A stretch of 38,261 nucleotides of DNA from assembly GCA_947589675.1 (NCBI GenBank), contig CANQCI010000017.1, forward strand, positions 1 to 38,261. The letters run 5' to 3'. The notes under the pieces were generated by a model, which was not told the origin of the DNA, did not search any database, and saw only the letters and a program-made list of their open reading frames with translations. The position numbers and the translations under genes were made by a program. Shown here in pieces: positions 37,954 to 38,261 of the stretch (the stretch's first letter is position 1; the number at the start of each line of letters is the position of its first letter). This DNA is from an uncultured Bacilli bacterium. GTDB taxonomy: Bacteria; Bacillota_I; Bacilli_A; RF39; UBA660.

Positions 37954-38261
37954 ATGTCTAAAATTGTAGATTTAATTTTAAAAGGAAATAAGTATAAGCT
38001 TACTTCCAAATTTGGTTCAAGAACGCCGATATCAACTAAAGCGGGAAACTCATCTAATTATCATAAAGGCTGTGATTATGGAACATATAGTAAAAAGGTT
38101 CCAGTTTATGCTATTGAAAATGGGACAGTTGATAGTTTTGGAAAGGCAAGTGATGGTGCTTTATATGTCATTATAAAATATCCTAGATTAAATAAATTAT
38201 TTAGGCACTGGCATTTGAGTTCTTATTGCGTAAAAAAAGGACAATCAGTTTCTAAAGGAAC
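37954..38261 (+). CDS. Endolysin, M23 metallopeptidase (5' part; runs off the window)
   Basis: ATG at 37954 behind GGGAGGA. 102 codons lie in the window. The M23/LytM zinc motif appears as YHKGCDYG (HxxGxDxG) and the later HWHLSS (HxH), with VPVYAIENGTV between. It should cut peptide cross-links of host peptidoglycan at the end of infection. Domains further on, such as wall-binding repeats, are not visible. Confidence 0.88.
   Translation, partial: MSKIVDLILKGNKYKLTSKFGSRTPISTKAGNSSNYHKGCDYGTYSKKVPVYAIENGTVDSFGKASDGALYVIIKYPRLNKLFRHWHLSSYCVKKGQSVSKG

Noticed and set aside
1-38261. Mollicutes genetic code (TGA as Trp), suggested by the very low GC
   Set aside because: TGA closes many genes at natural ends with ATGA overlaps, and Trp is consistently TGG.

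Overview
The window is most of an integrated temperate siphophage in a very AT-rich, low-GC Firmicutes-type host. The host is probably an uncultured gut Bacilli lineage, judging from the host fragment at the left edge. TGA is used as a stop (terminase small subunit, ClpP-like protease) and Trp is TGG, so the standard bacterial code applies and not the Mollicutes code. I see no tRNA, rRNA or CRISPR array. The right end of the prophage lies beyond the window: the last gene, an M23-type lysin, runs off the edge.

Layout. 1-549: 3'-truncated host surface-protein gene, cut inside a conserved IGLMYAS motif by the prophage (attL about 520-556). 556-3161 (minus): large serine integrase and two Cro/CI-type repressors. 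3162-3371: divergent control region with three copies of a 14-bp operator around opposed promoters. 3372-4096: Cro-like protein and small early genes. 4152-4505 (minus): a lone acidic gene with its own promoter and terminator, followed by a 27-bp-stem inverted repeat. 4871-5776: DnaD-like replication initiator whose linker carries four 33-bp-spaced repeats and a purine-rich AT tract, resembling a lambda-type origin inside the initiator gene. 5787-15374: a long, tightly overlapping operon of small genes including a lipoprotein, a 33-aa prepilin-like peptide, an orphan DNA methyltransferase, an RNA ligase and a tyrosine recombinase with an extra C-terminal domain. 15532-17185: a second tyrosine recombinase and an ArpU-like late regulator. 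17357-28710: HNH nuclease, candidate cos region, P27-like TerS, TerL, portal, ClpP-like protease, HK97-type capsid, head-fibre-like and LRR-like proteins, head-tail connectors, tail tube and tail chaperones. 28756-37107: tape measure, Dit, Tal and receptor-binding proteins. 37104-38261: membrane protein, holins and lysin.

How it works together. The serine integrase most likely performs lysogenic integration. Repressor and Cro-like protein compete at the 14-bp operators. The DnaD-like protein starts replication at repeats in its own gene. The ArpU-like protein probably turns on the HK97-type packaging and morphogenesis genes.

The most unusual theme is recoding. The capsid gene ends in CCC TAG and continues in the +1 frame as an Ig/cadherin-like domain with no start codon for 160 codons. 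That domain ends at an A AAA AAG heptamer with a -1 frame continuation. The tail chaperone has a classic A AAA AAC -1 site one codon before its stop. A small holin is split at a run of nine A. A zinc-ribbon protein has an in-frame TAA between its two CxxC pairs.
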